Below are positions 7,257 to 13,801 of a stretch of DNA of 14,136 nucleotides, in pieces. The DNA lies in assembly GCA_031290855.1 (NCBI GenBank), contig JAISLM010000141.1, positions 1 through 14,136 on the forward strand, written 5' to 3'. Numbering within the stretch: the stretch's first letter is position 1; every line of letters starts with the position of its first letter. Under the pieces are notes generated by a model. That model ran no database searches and was not told where the DNA came from. It saw nothing but the letters and a program-made list of their open reading frames with translations. The position numbers were made by a program, and so were the translations under genes. Origin of the DNA: Spirochaetaceae bacterium (lineage in GTDB: Bacteria; Spirochaetota; Spirochaetia; Treponematales; Breznakiellaceae).

Positions 7257-7320
7257 GCTCTAACTCATTACCGGGTAACGATTTAGGCCGGTAAAGGGTC
7301 AGACCCCGGCCGCCGGTCAA
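7257..7320. repeat. 64-bp direct repeat, copy 2
   Basis: This is the second copy of the 7131-7194 repeat, separated from it by a 62-bp GC-rich spacer (7195-7256). It contains the same half-palindrome gggtcagaccc. It ends immediately before a short A-run and the doubtful ORF at 7336. Confidence 0.85.
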
Positions 7321-7335
7321 AAAAAGATCACATTT

Positions 7336-7566
7336 TTGTTCAGCGAAAAGATCGGCCTCAAAGCATATTATGATAAAACGTATTACCGCGTAAAGTTTTT
7401 GGACTTTCTGAAAAAAGACAAAAAATCACATCTGCCGCGGGTTACCAAACGGCTTATTCATGATGCCTTTTTTGCCGGTGCAAAACCCCCGAAATTACCG
7501 GCAGGGGGTGAACGATTCGCCTGTGAATTAGCGCCTTTTAAGGGTGAACGAATCGCTCGTTATTGA
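7336..7566 (+). CDS. short hypothetical ORF or gene fragment
   Basis: This 76-codon frame has a TTG start and no visible ribosome site. The first two thirds look protein-like (LKAYYDKTYYRVKFLDFLKK and RVTKRLIHDAFFAG): charged and aromatic, probably helical, with no membrane segment or signal peptide. The last third (PKLPAGGERFACELAPFKGE) has lower complexity and comes from DNA with a repeated gggtgaacga. I recognise no family. The frame stays open upstream of the TTG towards the 64-bp repeat, so this may be the tail of a gene cut off by repeat insertion. It is convergent with the 7598-8155 gene. Treat as uncertain. Confidence 0.3.
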   Translation: MFSEKIGLKAYYDKTYYRVKFLDFLKKDKKSHLPRVTKRLIHDAFFAGAKPPKLPAGGERFACELAPFKGERIARY

Positions 7567-7597
7567 CACGCCCGGCGCCGCGTTGATATAGAGTCCG

Positions 7598-8155
7598 CTA
7601 CCATCTCTTGGGGACAAAATCTTGCGGCACGTCTATCTTTATCGTGTCTCCAGCCTGTTCAATCACATAAAAACCGTTCTTCAGTGTAAACGGTTTGACT
7701 CCTTCCGGGATAATGGCGGCGGCCACCGCACCCATCAAACACCTTTTATCGCCGCGTTCATCGGCATAAACCCTCAGCCTTTCCATACGAGACGCATGAT
7801 CCACGACATCGGCTGACGCTAATTTTGTCTTTACTTCTACAACCATGACCGTGTCGCCGTCTTCCAGCAGAATATCCGCTTCCGCAACAAAATTACCGTC
7901 ATAATCCTTGAAGCGTACATTGGTTCCTATCTTTCCGAACCTGAAACCGAGGCGGTTGAACTTTTCCAGCAGATTGGGGGTGATGATATGTTCCACCAAA
8001 TCGCCCAAACGGTTTCCCAGCTTACTGATTTGACGGTCTGTTTCCTGGAATTTGCGATCCGTCTCCTGGAATTTGCGATCCGTCTCCTGGAACATCGCCC
8101 ATACTTTCTCGAAAGTAAGGTCCATCCGGGATTCACGTTTGTCTTCTGTAACCAT
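7598..8155 (-). CDS. PD-(D/E)XK nuclease-like protein with N-terminal coiled-coil repeats (DUF3782-like)
   Basis: The 185-residue protein begins with a helical region containing three tandem FQETDRK/Q heptads (about 22-41), likely a coiled coil. An alpha/beta domain follows. EADILLEDGDTVMVVEVKTK (92-111) fits the PD-(D/E)XK core, with D94 and E107-x-K109 as candidate catalytic residues. This layout resembles DUF3782-type proteins found in many copies in cyanobacteria, archaea and Treponema, whose function is unknown; nuclease activity is inference. The heptads are encoded by an exact 21-bp tandem repeat (8043-8084). The ATG at 8155 lacks a good ribosome site, and Met11 is an alternative. It stands alone, divergent from nfu and convergent with the short ORF at 7336. 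Confidence 0.75.
   Translation of the reverse strand: MVTEDKRESRMDLTFEKVWAMFQETDRKFQETDRKFQETDRQISKLGNRLGDLVEHIITPNLLEKFNRLGFRFGKIGTNVRFKDYDGNFVAEADILLEDGDTVMVVEVKTKLASADVVDHASRMERLRVYADERGDKRCLMGAVAAAIIPEGVKPFTLKNGFYVIEQAGDTIKIDVPQDFVPKRW
8043..8084. repeat. 21-bp tandem repeat inside the nuclease-like gene
   Basis: tcctggaatttgcgatccgt plus c occurs exactly twice in a row (8043-8063 and 8064-8084), with partial copies on both sides. The unit is 7 codons, so unit gain or loss keeps the frame and changes the number of FQETDRK heptads. Confidence 0.9.
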
Positions 8156-8286
8156 ACAATAAACGTATCATGCTTTTTTGTGTATAACAAGAACCGTCAA
8201 TTTTATGCCTACCGCCATTATCATCCTGAACGTTATCTTTGGAAGAGGACGTACCCTCCATATTCCCGCGCTCCGCCGAGTCCCGC

Positions 8287-8315
8287 TTGTATGTAAGCAC
8301 CCTGTTTTGTATAAT
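8287..8315 (+). promoter_or_regulatory. putative promoter of the Nfu gene
   Basis: TTGTAT (8287-8292) and a perfect TATAAT (8310-8315) are separated by 17 bp. The predicted start of transcription is about 15 nt before the Nfu ATG, and an aggag ribosome site lies at 8324-8328. The stretch 8156-8286 shows nothing else recognisable. Confidence 0.6.
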
Positions 8316-8337
8316 TTCAATATAGGAGACTGATTTT

Positions 8338-8559
8338 ATGGAAGAACAGATCAAAATAGCGCTTAACAGTGTAAGACCCTCACTACAGGCGGACGGCGGC
8401 GATGTCGAATTTGTGTCGCTAGCCGAAGACGGGACGGTATCCCTCAAACTGACAGGCGCCTGCGGCTGCTGCCCTCACGCGCAGATGACGCTGAAGAACG
8501 GTATCGAAAACTACCTGAAAGAAAAGATACCCGGTGTAACCGCCGTTCTAGGCGTTTAA
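8338..8559 (+). CDS. NifU C-terminal-domain (Nfu-type) Fe-S scaffold protein
   Basis: The 73-residue protein is a stand-alone Nfu domain. It opens EEQIKIALNSVRPSLQADGG, followed by DVEFVSLAEDGTVSLKLTG and the Cys motif ACGCCPHAQMTLKNGIE. C42-x2-C45 is the cluster-binding pair; an additional Cys44 sits inside the motif, unlike the usual CxGC. Nfu proteins dimerise and hold or pass a [4Fe-4S] cluster to client enzymes in the cytoplasm. An aggag ribosome site lies 9 nt before the ATG and a good promoter precedes it. It is 48 nt before the NusG-II gene and may be cotranscribed with it. Clients could include the Fe-S enzymes of the surrounding anaerobic metabolism (inference). Confidence 0.93.
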   Translation: MEEQIKIALNSVRPSLQADGGDVEFVSLAEDGTVSLKLTGACGCCPHAQMTLKNGIENYLKEKIPGVTAVLGV

Positions 8560-8607
8560 ACAGAAGCCGCCACGACACGTAATACCTGTCATTTTTCACC
8601 CAAACTT

Positions 8608-9000
8608 ATGTTTGAGCGCTTCAAATTACTGGATTATCTGGTTTTGGCTCTGAGTTTGGCGCTTTTTGCCGCGTCCGCCGTCTTTGTATACGGCGGCGCG
8701 GCGCGTAGCGGCGCGGTGCGTGTAAGCGGGCGTTACGGGACCTGGCTTTACCCGCTGGATTCGGTGGAAACCGTGATCGTGCACGGACCTATCGGCAACA
8801 CGCTTGTCGAAATAAGCGGCGGCGTGGCGCGTATAGTCGCGTCGCCGTGCCGTAACCAGACCTGCGTGTCCATGCCGCCCGTCAGGCGGCATGGACAGTG
8901 GACGGCCTGCCTCCCTAACCAGGTGATTATCAGCGTTGACGGCGGCGCTTCCTCCGCCGGGACGGAGGAAGCTTTAGTCGTTGACGGCGTTACATGGTAA
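8608..9000 (+). CDS. NusG domain II-containing membrane-anchored protein (EetA-like)
   Basis: The 130-residue protein has one N-terminal transmembrane segment (about 7-29, LLDYLVLALSLALFAASAVF) and an extracytoplasmic NusG domain II-like beta domain. That domain carries the family's cysteines C81-x4-C86 (ASPCRNQTCVS) and C101 (TACLPNQVIISVDGG). In Firmicutes the same protein is encoded beside a Gx transporter in flavin-based extracellular electron transfer loci (eetA/eetB), and in other anaerobes beside ApbE/Rnf-type genes; its biochemical role is not settled. No clear ribosome site precedes the ATG at 8608. The 3' end overlaps the next gene by 7 nt, which implies coupled translation. Confidence 0.85.
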   Translation: MFERFKLLDYLVLALSLALFAASAVFVYGGAARSGAVRVSGRYGTWLYPLDSVETVIVHGPIGNTLVEISGGVARIVASPCRNQTCVSMPPVRRHGQWTACLPNQVIISVDGGASSAGTEEALVVDGVTW

Positions 9001-10067
9001 GACCGCCCAAAACGGTGGCGGAAGCCGGCCTCGCCGCGCTAGCCGCGCTCAGCCTCTTTCTTTCCACGGTTGAATATATGATCCCAAAGCCCCTGCCCTT
9101 CATACGGCTGGGGCTGGCCAACGCACCTCTCCTAATCGCCCTGCGCCTGCCGCCTTATTCTTTTTTTCTGTTGGTTTTTGTAAAGATTCTTGGGCAGGCC
9201 CTGATTTCGGGAACCTTGTTTTCGTACATATTCCTGCTTTCGCTGTCCGGGACGGCTCTTTCCGCGACGGCAATGTATCTGTTGCGCAGGGCCGTCCCGG
9301 AAAAGTACATGAGCCTGGCCGGCATCAGCGTCACGGGGGCCCTCGTTTCAAACCTTACCCAGATCGCGCTGGCCCGGGTTTTTTTCTTGGGCCCCGGCGC
9401 ACTCTACATCATGCCGCCTTTTCTCGCTATGGGCATAATCAGCGGGGCGGCCCTGGGGCTTTTCTGCCGGAATTTTACCGCAAGTTCCCGCTGGTACAAC
9501 TGTGATCCCGCAGAAACCGGCCTCCCCGCACAGGCCGCCCCCACACGGGCCGCCGCTAAACCCAAGAAGCGCCCGCTGCTGGATACCGCCAAGACGCCGC
9601 CCGCGCCGCTCTTCGCCGCCGGACTCCTGTTGTCGGCCCTGATGCTTTCAGTCGAAGCTCCGCAGGCGCGTTTCGTTCTGTTCGTCGTTTTCCTGCTGGC
9701 AGCCTTCGTTACTGGAAAGGCGGGGAACATTTTCTTTACGTTTATATTCTTTACGATGATCGTCCTTTTCAACGCGCTGCTGCCTTACGGGAGGGTGATA
9801 TGCAGGATAGGCGTGTTCAGCCTGACGGAGGGAGCCCTTCTACAGGGCATAGGCAAGGCCGCGACCGTGGAGGGTCTCGTGATGCTGTCCCGCGTAACGG
9901 TAAGCCCGCGCCTCCGACTGCCGGGAAGGGCGGGCGGCCTCTTTGCGGAAGCCTTCACCCTGCTCAACAGTTTGCTGGAAAAGAAAAAAAGCATTCACGC
10001 CAAATCGTTTATCAGCGACATCGATAGGATTCTCTGCGAAATCGCGCCTCGGCGGCGCTCGGCCTGA
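8994..10067 (+). CDS. Gx transporter / heptaprenyl diphosphate synthase component I-like membrane protein (EetB-like) with C-terminal extension
   Basis: The first half (about 1-165) of this 357-residue membrane protein is the Hpre_diP_synt_I/Gx domain. It has several hydrophobic helices and the motifs VEYMIPKPLPFIRLGLANAP, KILGQALISGTLFSYIF and GALVSNLTQIALARVFF. A polar, proline/alanine-rich linker (about 180-200) joins it to a second hydrophobic half (about 203-357, helices near 203-262) that ends in a charged tail. GKAATVEGLVMLSRVTVSPR resembles T-component (EcfT/CbiQ-like) proteins, but weakly. Despite the family name, prenyl synthase activity is not implied. The ATG lies inside the preceding gene's last codons (7-nt overlap). 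It is convergent with hydF, 77 bp apart. Function inferred: membrane partner of the EetA-like protein. Confidence 0.82.
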   Translation: MVRPPKTVAEAGLAALAALSLFLSTVEYMIPKPLPFIRLGLANAPLLIALRLPPYSFFLLVFVKILGQALISGTLFSYIFLLSLSGTALSATAMYLLRRAVPEKYMSLAGISVTGALVSNLTQIALARVFFLGPGALYIMPPFLAMGIISGAALGLFCRNFTASSRWYNCDPAETGLPAQAAPTRAAAKPKKRPLLDTAKTPPAPLFAAGLLLSALMLSVEAPQARFVLFVVFLLAAFVTGKAGNIFFTFIFFTMIVLFNALLPYGRVICRIGVFSLTEGALLQGIGKAATVEGLVMLSRVTVSPRLRLPGRAGGLFAEAFTLLNSLLEKKKSIHAKSFISDIDRILCEIAPRRRSA

Positions 10068-10144
10068 ACGCGGGAGAACGACCCGCTAAGCCGGCCGCTC
10101 CGCCCGGTATGCCGCACCCTCTACCTGAAGCCTTTCCGCCTGGA

Positions 10145-11365
10145 CTAAAGGGATGTTTTTGGAGGGAGCGCTTCTATGTTGGGGAACATCGCTATACTGC
10201 GTTTCAGGATACCCTGTATATGGGCTATCGCGGTACCGTAATTCGTGAACGGTATCTCCTGATCTGCGGCGCACTTTTGACGGTAGCGCATTTCACGCTC
10301 GTTCAGCATACAGCCGCCGCAGTGCAGCACGAGGCTGTAAGGCGAGAGGTCGTCCGGAAAGCCGCCGCCGGCGGTGAAGTCAAACTCCGGCCTCCTGCCG
10401 GTAAAGTTGCGTATCCAGCGGGGCAACTTGACCGTGCCTATGTCGTCGCACTGCCTGTGGTGGGTGCAACCCTCGCAGACAAGGACGCGGTCGCCGTCCC
10501 GAAGCCCGTCTATCGCCGCGGTGCCGTGAACCGCCTGCTCCAAAAAGCCCTTGTAGCGGGAAAAAAGTATCGAAAACGAGGTGAGCGGCACGTCCGCAGG
10601 CGTATCGGCGGAAACCTTGGCGAAGACCTGGCTGTCCGTGATCACCAGGCGCGGCTTCTTGCCGAGGGAAAAGAGCGTATCGCGCAGTTCGAATTCTTTT
10701 ACCACTATAGCGGCGGCGTCTGCCTCCAGAATATCCCGTATCGTTTGTTGCTGGGGCAGGATCAGCCGGCCTTTCGGCGCGGCCTTGTCTATCGGAACGA
10801 CCAGCACGACAAAGTCGCCGGGGCCGATAAGGTCGCCCACTATACGCAGCTTTGTCTCAGGCGTCTTCGCAAGGGCGGCTATACGGTTCTTTAGCTCGTC
10901 AATATTCGTTTTGCCTGTCGCGCTGACATATATCCCCTCGCTTCCGGCGTCCGGCGCGCCGCCTGAGGCCAGGAGATCGCTTTTGTTGTAGGCGATTATG
11001 TAGGGAACGTCCTTTTGGCGGAAAATACCGATAAGCTCGTCGTCCGCACGGCCCTTTCCCAAAGCGGCGTCCACCACCAGCACGGCAACGTCCGTCTTGT
11101 TCAACACCTGCTTGGACTTGCGGACGCGCAGTTCGCCTAACGCTCCCTCGTCGTCGATACCGGGCGTATCGATTATAAGCACGGGCCCAAGCGGCAGCAG
11201 TTCCATAGCCTTTTGCACCGGGTCCGTGGTTGTCCCCTTCACGTCGGAAACGACGGCGAGGTCCTGCCCGGTAACCGCGTTCACGAGGCTCGACTTACCC
11301 GCGTTCCGCCTGCCGAAAAACCCTATATGTACCCGTTCCCCCGAAGGGGTTTCATTCATACTCAT
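10145..11365 (-). CDS. hydF: [FeFe]-hydrogenase maturation GTPase HydF
   Basis: This 406-residue protein is the scaffold on which the 2Fe subcluster made by HydE and HydG is assembled before transfer to [FeFe]-hydrogenase. The N-terminal GTPase has G1 GRRNAGKS (about 18-25), G2 KGTTTDP, G3 DTPG and G4 NKSD. The C-terminal Fe-S site matches the HydF pattern: C300-T-H302, 45 residues, then H348-C349-G-G-C352. The frame stays open 22 codons further upstream, but those overlap tRNA-Ala; ATG 11365 has an agg 8 nt upstream and begins MSMNETPSGERVHIGF, typical for the family. ATG 11359 is an alternative. HydE, HydG and a hydrogenase are not in this window. It implies H2 production or uptake. Confidence 0.95.
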   Translation of the reverse strand: MSMNETPSGERVHIGFFGRRNAGKSSLVNAVTGQDLAVVSDVKGTTTDPVQKAMELLPLGPVLIIDTPGIDDEGALGELRVRKSKQVLNKTDVAVLVVDAALGKGRADDELIGIFRQKDVPYIIAYNKSDLLASGGAPDAGSEGIYVSATGKTNIDELKNRIAALAKTPETKLRIVGDLIGPGDFVVLVVPIDKAAPKGRLILPQQQTIRDILEADAAAIVVKEFELRDTLFSLGKKPRLVITDSQVFAKVSADTPADVPLTSFSILFSRYKGFLEQAVHGTAAIDGLRDGDRVLVCEGCTHHRQCDDIGTVKLPRWIRNFTGRRPEFDFTAGGGFPDDLSPYSLVLHCGGCMLNEREMRYRQKCAADQEIPFTNYGTAIAHIQGILKRSIAMFPNIEALPPKTSL

Positions 11366-11385
11366 ACTGATAACCTGTTGATTTT

Positions 11386-11459
11386 TGGAGGTGAGGGGAA
11401 TTGAACCCCTGGCCTTGTGAATGCCATTCACACGCTCTAGCCAACTGAGCTACACCCCC
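11386..11459 (-). tRNA. tRNA-Ala (anticodon GGC)
   Basis: The minus strand folds fully. The acceptor GGGGGTG pairs with CACCTCC, including the G3-T70 wobble that is the alanine identity element. The D arm is GCTC/GAGC. The anticodon arm is TGTGA-ATGGCAT-TCACA with anticodon GGC, and the T arm is AGGGG-TTCAATT-CCCCT. The discriminator is A, and CCA is not encoded. It reads GCC/GCU. It lies 20 bp before hydF on the same strand and has its own promoter. Confidence 0.96.
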
Positions 11460-11478
11460 CGTTCCGGTAGTCTCGTTA

Positions 11479-11507
11479 AAACTACCAGCCCCTCACAAAA
11501 ATGTCAA
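11479..11507 (-). promoter_or_regulatory. promoter of tRNA-Ala (and possibly hydF)
   Basis: On the minus strand a perfect TTGACA (11502-11507) is followed after 17 bp by TAGTTT (11479-11484). Transcription would start about 12 nt before the tRNA. No hairpin-plus-T-run is seen between the tRNA and hydF, and no other promoter is obvious, so hydF may be read from here. The remaining stretch 11508-11600 shows nothing recognisable. Confidence 0.65.
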
Positions 11508-11600
11508 CCCGTCACCCGCCAGCGGTTTTTCTCCGTTGCTTTCAGGTTGAAAAGGGCGGTTGGCTTACGAGGGTCGCTGTCGCCTTGTCTTACCGGCGTC

Positions 11601-12245
11601 TGTCAAGTCCTGAAATAGACTGACAGATATTTACGCGACCCTACGGCGCATACTTTCAGGCGTCTCGCAGTTAAGGGCCGGATGGGGCCGCCTGGTGTTG
11701 TACAGGAACACCGCCTTCAGCGCCTGTTTCCTGTTCCGAAACGAGCAGCCAAGCCCGTATTCCTGTTTCAATATCCCGTCCAGCCTTTCGGCACGGTCGT
11801 TTTCGTAACAGCGCGGCTCATCAGGTCTACTTACCGGAAGCCACATCGGTACGGACGTATGTAATGTCGGCCGCCCACGCCCGCCTTCGGCGTGTCTTGT
11901 AATAATTCTGCTCATCTCATGTCCGGTTTTTGGCACACCTGTCCCACCGTAAAGGGTGTTTTCATGCCATCCTCCTGATCCTTCGCTTCCCGGCATGTTG
12001 AATCTCAAGTACGGCTCCCCGTCCGCCTTTACCCTTTTGGGCGGTATATCCTCCCGCCCGTATTTCTTTATCCACTTGCTTAGGGGCGAACCCCGCGGAT
12101 CCCGTTCCTGCGCCCGCCTCGTCAGGGCTCTTATATTTCCCGCTCGCCACGTCTTCCACAAGCCGGAGCTTAAACGCCTCGCTGTATCGCACCACCCCGC
12201 TAATCTTTTGACCTCCATGTGTAAACTTTAAACCAGGCCGCGACA
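11601..12245 (-). mobile_element. internally deleted IS3-family element (about 645 bp) with recognisable ends
   Basis: The ends resemble IS3/IS150-type inverted repeats: tgtcaagtcctgaaatagac at 11601, against tgtcgcggcctggtttaaag read on the reverse strand from 12245. They share TGTC, CCTG and a terminal ACA at similar spacing. An intact IS3 element is about 1.2-1.5 kb; this one retains the start of OrfA and the end of OrfB with the middle missing. No target duplication is visible. It lies between the tRNA-Ala promoter and the racemase promoter. Confidence 0.7.
11631..12218 (-). pseudogene. truncated and frameshifted IS3-family transposase (OrfA start plus OrfB end)
   Basis: The minus strand begins MEVKRLAG, shifts frame to VVRYSEAFKLRLVEDVASGK (OrfA helix-turn-helix), then returns to SPLSKWIKKYGREDIPPKRV. 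After a deletion it resumes in OrfB. WAADITYVRTDVASGK, containing the first catalytic Asp, is readable in a shifted frame near 11840-11885. ENDRAERLDGILKQEYGLG (Glu region) and LYNTRRPHPALNCETPESMR follow, to the stop at 11631. The OrfA coiled coil, most of OrfB and the second catalytic Asp are gone. The 195-codon open frame across it is a chance fusion of remnants, not a functional protein. Confidence 0.8.
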
Positions 12246-12319
12246 GTTTTTCCCTATGCTGTGCCTCCTATTCCGAATTGAAGTTAGATAATGAGCGGTG
12301 TATCTTATTTCGAAAAGTT

Positions 12320-12328
12320 TGGTATAAT
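12320..12328 (+). promoter_or_regulatory. extended -10 promoter of the racemase gene
   Basis: TGGTATAAT (12320-12328) is a perfect extended -10 element. The expected -35 position about 17 bp upstream has no good match, which extended -10 promoters tolerate. The start of transcription would be near 12335, which excludes the ATG at 12278 as the real start of the downstream gene. Confidence 0.55.
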
Positions 12329-12346
12329 ATAGTGCGGGGTATGTTT

Positions 12347-13456
12347 ATGGCAAATAGCATGAAAAACACGGAGGTTTTTCCGGCTCTCCTAATCGATATG
12401 GAAAAATTGCGGCAGAATCTGGAAACTGTGACACGAACCGTAAAAAATGGCGGATGTTCCGTAATGATTGTTACAAAAAGTTTTTGCGCTGACAGCAGAA
12501 TAACGCGGATGCTGCTGGAAAGTCCTGCAGTTGATTATCTTGCCGATTCACGTATTCAAAATATAAAAACATACTCCGGCAAGGGAAAAGAAACTGTATT
12601 GCTTCGACTGCCCCAGCGCTGTGAAATCGAAGATGTAATCCGCTATGCCGGTATAAGTTTTAACTCCGAAGTAAGCACGGTGGAATTGTTAAACGCGGAA
12701 GCGGAAAGGCAAAACAGGATTCATAAAATTGTTTTTATGATAGATTTGGGCGATCTGCGTGAGGGTTTGTACTATACGGAAGACAAAAGAATATTTTCCG
12801 CTGTCGAAACAATTTTGGGTTTAAAGAATTTACAATTCTATGGAATCGCCTGCAACCTGACTTGTTACGGCGCAGTTATCCCAAAAAATGATAATCTGTC
12901 AATACTTAGCGGCTGGGCAAAACGTATCAGAGAAAAATTTGATACAGGGCCTTTTCTGGTATCCGGAGGTAATTCCAGTTCTTATTACTTGATAGAAAAA
13001 AATAAACTTCCTGACGGAATAAACAATCTGCGCCTAGGCGAGGCGTTCATTTTGGGGAACGAAACCGCCTACGGTTCACGCATAAAAAACACTTTTGGCG
13101 ATACGTTTACGCTTGAAGCGCAAATCATCGAGATACAGACTAAACCCTCCGTGCCTGAGGGAGAAACCGGTGTGGATGCCTTTGGGAATGCGCCGGTGTT
13201 CCAGGACATGGGAATGGTTAAACGGGCGCTGCTCGCACTTGGACGGCAGGACACCGACCCGACAGGGCTGACGCCTTGTGACACCGGGATAAATGTTTTG
13301 GGCGCAAGCTCGGATCACCTTATACTTGACATAAGCGGCGCGGAAAAGCGCTATAGTGTAGGAGACACCGTTAGATTTACTCTTTCTTACGGTGCAGCTC
13401 TCCGTGCTTTTACAGGAGCATACGTCAGGCGGGTTTTTACTGAACAACGGCATTGA
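12347..13456 (+). CDS. alanine/ornithine racemase-family PLP-dependent enzyme
   Basis: The product is 369 residues from this start, with a fold-type III (alanine racemase N-terminal-like) barrel. PALLIDMEKLRQNLE is the usual opening strand, and MIVTKSFCAD carries the PLP lysine (Lys44). Other family motifs are YLADSRIQNIK, VLLRLPQRCEIEDVI, ISFNSEVSTVELL, FMIDLGDLREGLY, LVSGGNSSSYYLIE and NNLRLGEAFILG. These match clostridial ornithine racemase (Orr) and related racemases, which interconvert L- and D-ornithine or other amino acids in the cytoplasm; the substrate cannot be settled from sequence. Upstream in-frame ATGs at 12278 and 12341 precede or abut the promoter; 12347 follows a gggg at good distance, and 12359 is possible. 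It is less GC-rich than neighbours and flanked on both sides by IS remnants. Confidence 0.85.
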   Translation: MANSMKNTEVFPALLIDMEKLRQNLETVTRTVKNGGCSVMIVTKSFCADSRITRMLLESPAVDYLADSRIQNIKTYSGKGKETVLLRLPQRCEIEDVIRYAGISFNSEVSTVELLNAEAERQNRIHKIVFMIDLGDLREGLYYTEDKRIFSAVETILGLKNLQFYGIACNLTCYGAVIPKNDNLSILSGWAKRIREKFDTGPFLVSGGNSSSYYLIEKNKLPDGINNLRLGEAFILGNETAYGSRIKNTFGDTFTLEAQIIEIQTKPSVPEGETGVDAFGNAPVFQDMGMVKRALLALGRQDTDPTGLTPCDTGINVLGASSDHLILDISGAEKRYSVGDTVRFTLSYGAALRAFTGAYVRRVFTEQRH

Positions 13457-13464
13457 TCTGAGCC

Positions 13465-13745
13465 GCATCTCCCTGCTGCCCGGACGGTACAGATTCGGGA
13501 GGCATCTGGGCGAACGGCCGGTACAACAGCTTAAGCAGGCGATACGGCTTTACGGTGACGGGGCGGTCACCCGCGGAAACGCCGGGAGACACCCCGCCAA
13601 CTATACGGATGAAGAACCGGGGCGCGGGGATTATAACCCTGAAACAAAGCGGCCTGTACCAGGAAACCAATTTTACCTGTTTTCGGGAACCCCCTTAATA
13701 ACGGAAGGCATCACGGTGGGTTATACCACCCACCCACCCCCCCAA
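13465..13745 (+). pseudogene. decayed ISNCY-like transposase fragment (second copy)
   Basis: The plus strand reads LGERPVQQLKQAIRLYGDGA followed by VTRGNAGRHPANYTDEE, the same post-HTH segment as the remnant at 1655-2013 (DGGAVIHGNAGRHPVNTTNEA). After a frame change comes LYQETNFTCFRE, parallel to YRQANFTHFRE there. Consecutive stops and homopolymer-rich DNA (13735-13745) follow. No catalytic domain is present. It begins almost directly after the racemase stop. The stretch 13746-13800 shows nothing recognisable. Confidence 0.65.
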
Positions 13746-13801
13746 AGGACTAAACTTGACCCGCAAAAATTTTACCTGATGAAAAGCTCCCCGCCGCGCC
13801 G

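Noticed and set aside
7111..7320. 69-codon minus-strand frame with repeated LTLYRPKSLPGNELER
   Set aside because: The peptide repeat is explained by the 64-bp DNA repeat; no ribosome site or known family. Kept only as a note to the repeat.
7131..7320. CRISPR array
   Set aside because: Only two 64-bp units with a 62-bp spacer, imperfectly conserved, and no cas genes; not a CRISPR pattern.
10068..10144. Bidirectional terminator between the Gx gene and hydF
   Set aside because: The gcggg/cccgc hairpin (10070-10086) has only 5 pairs and no T-run on either side, so it was not called.
10109..10894. 261-codon plus-strand open frame
   Set aside because: It lies entirely antisense to (and just beyond) hydF, whose motifs are unambiguous; it is a GC-driven shadow with no family resemblance.
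11366..11431. Upstream extension of hydF to ATG 11431
   Set aside because: These 22 codons overlap the tRNA-Ala gene and lack resemblance to HydF N-termini; ATG 11365 fits both family and ribosome site.
12278..12346. Upstream start of the racemase at 12278
   Set aside because: The extended -10 promoter at 12320-12328 lies inside this extension, and family members start near PALLIDMEKL.
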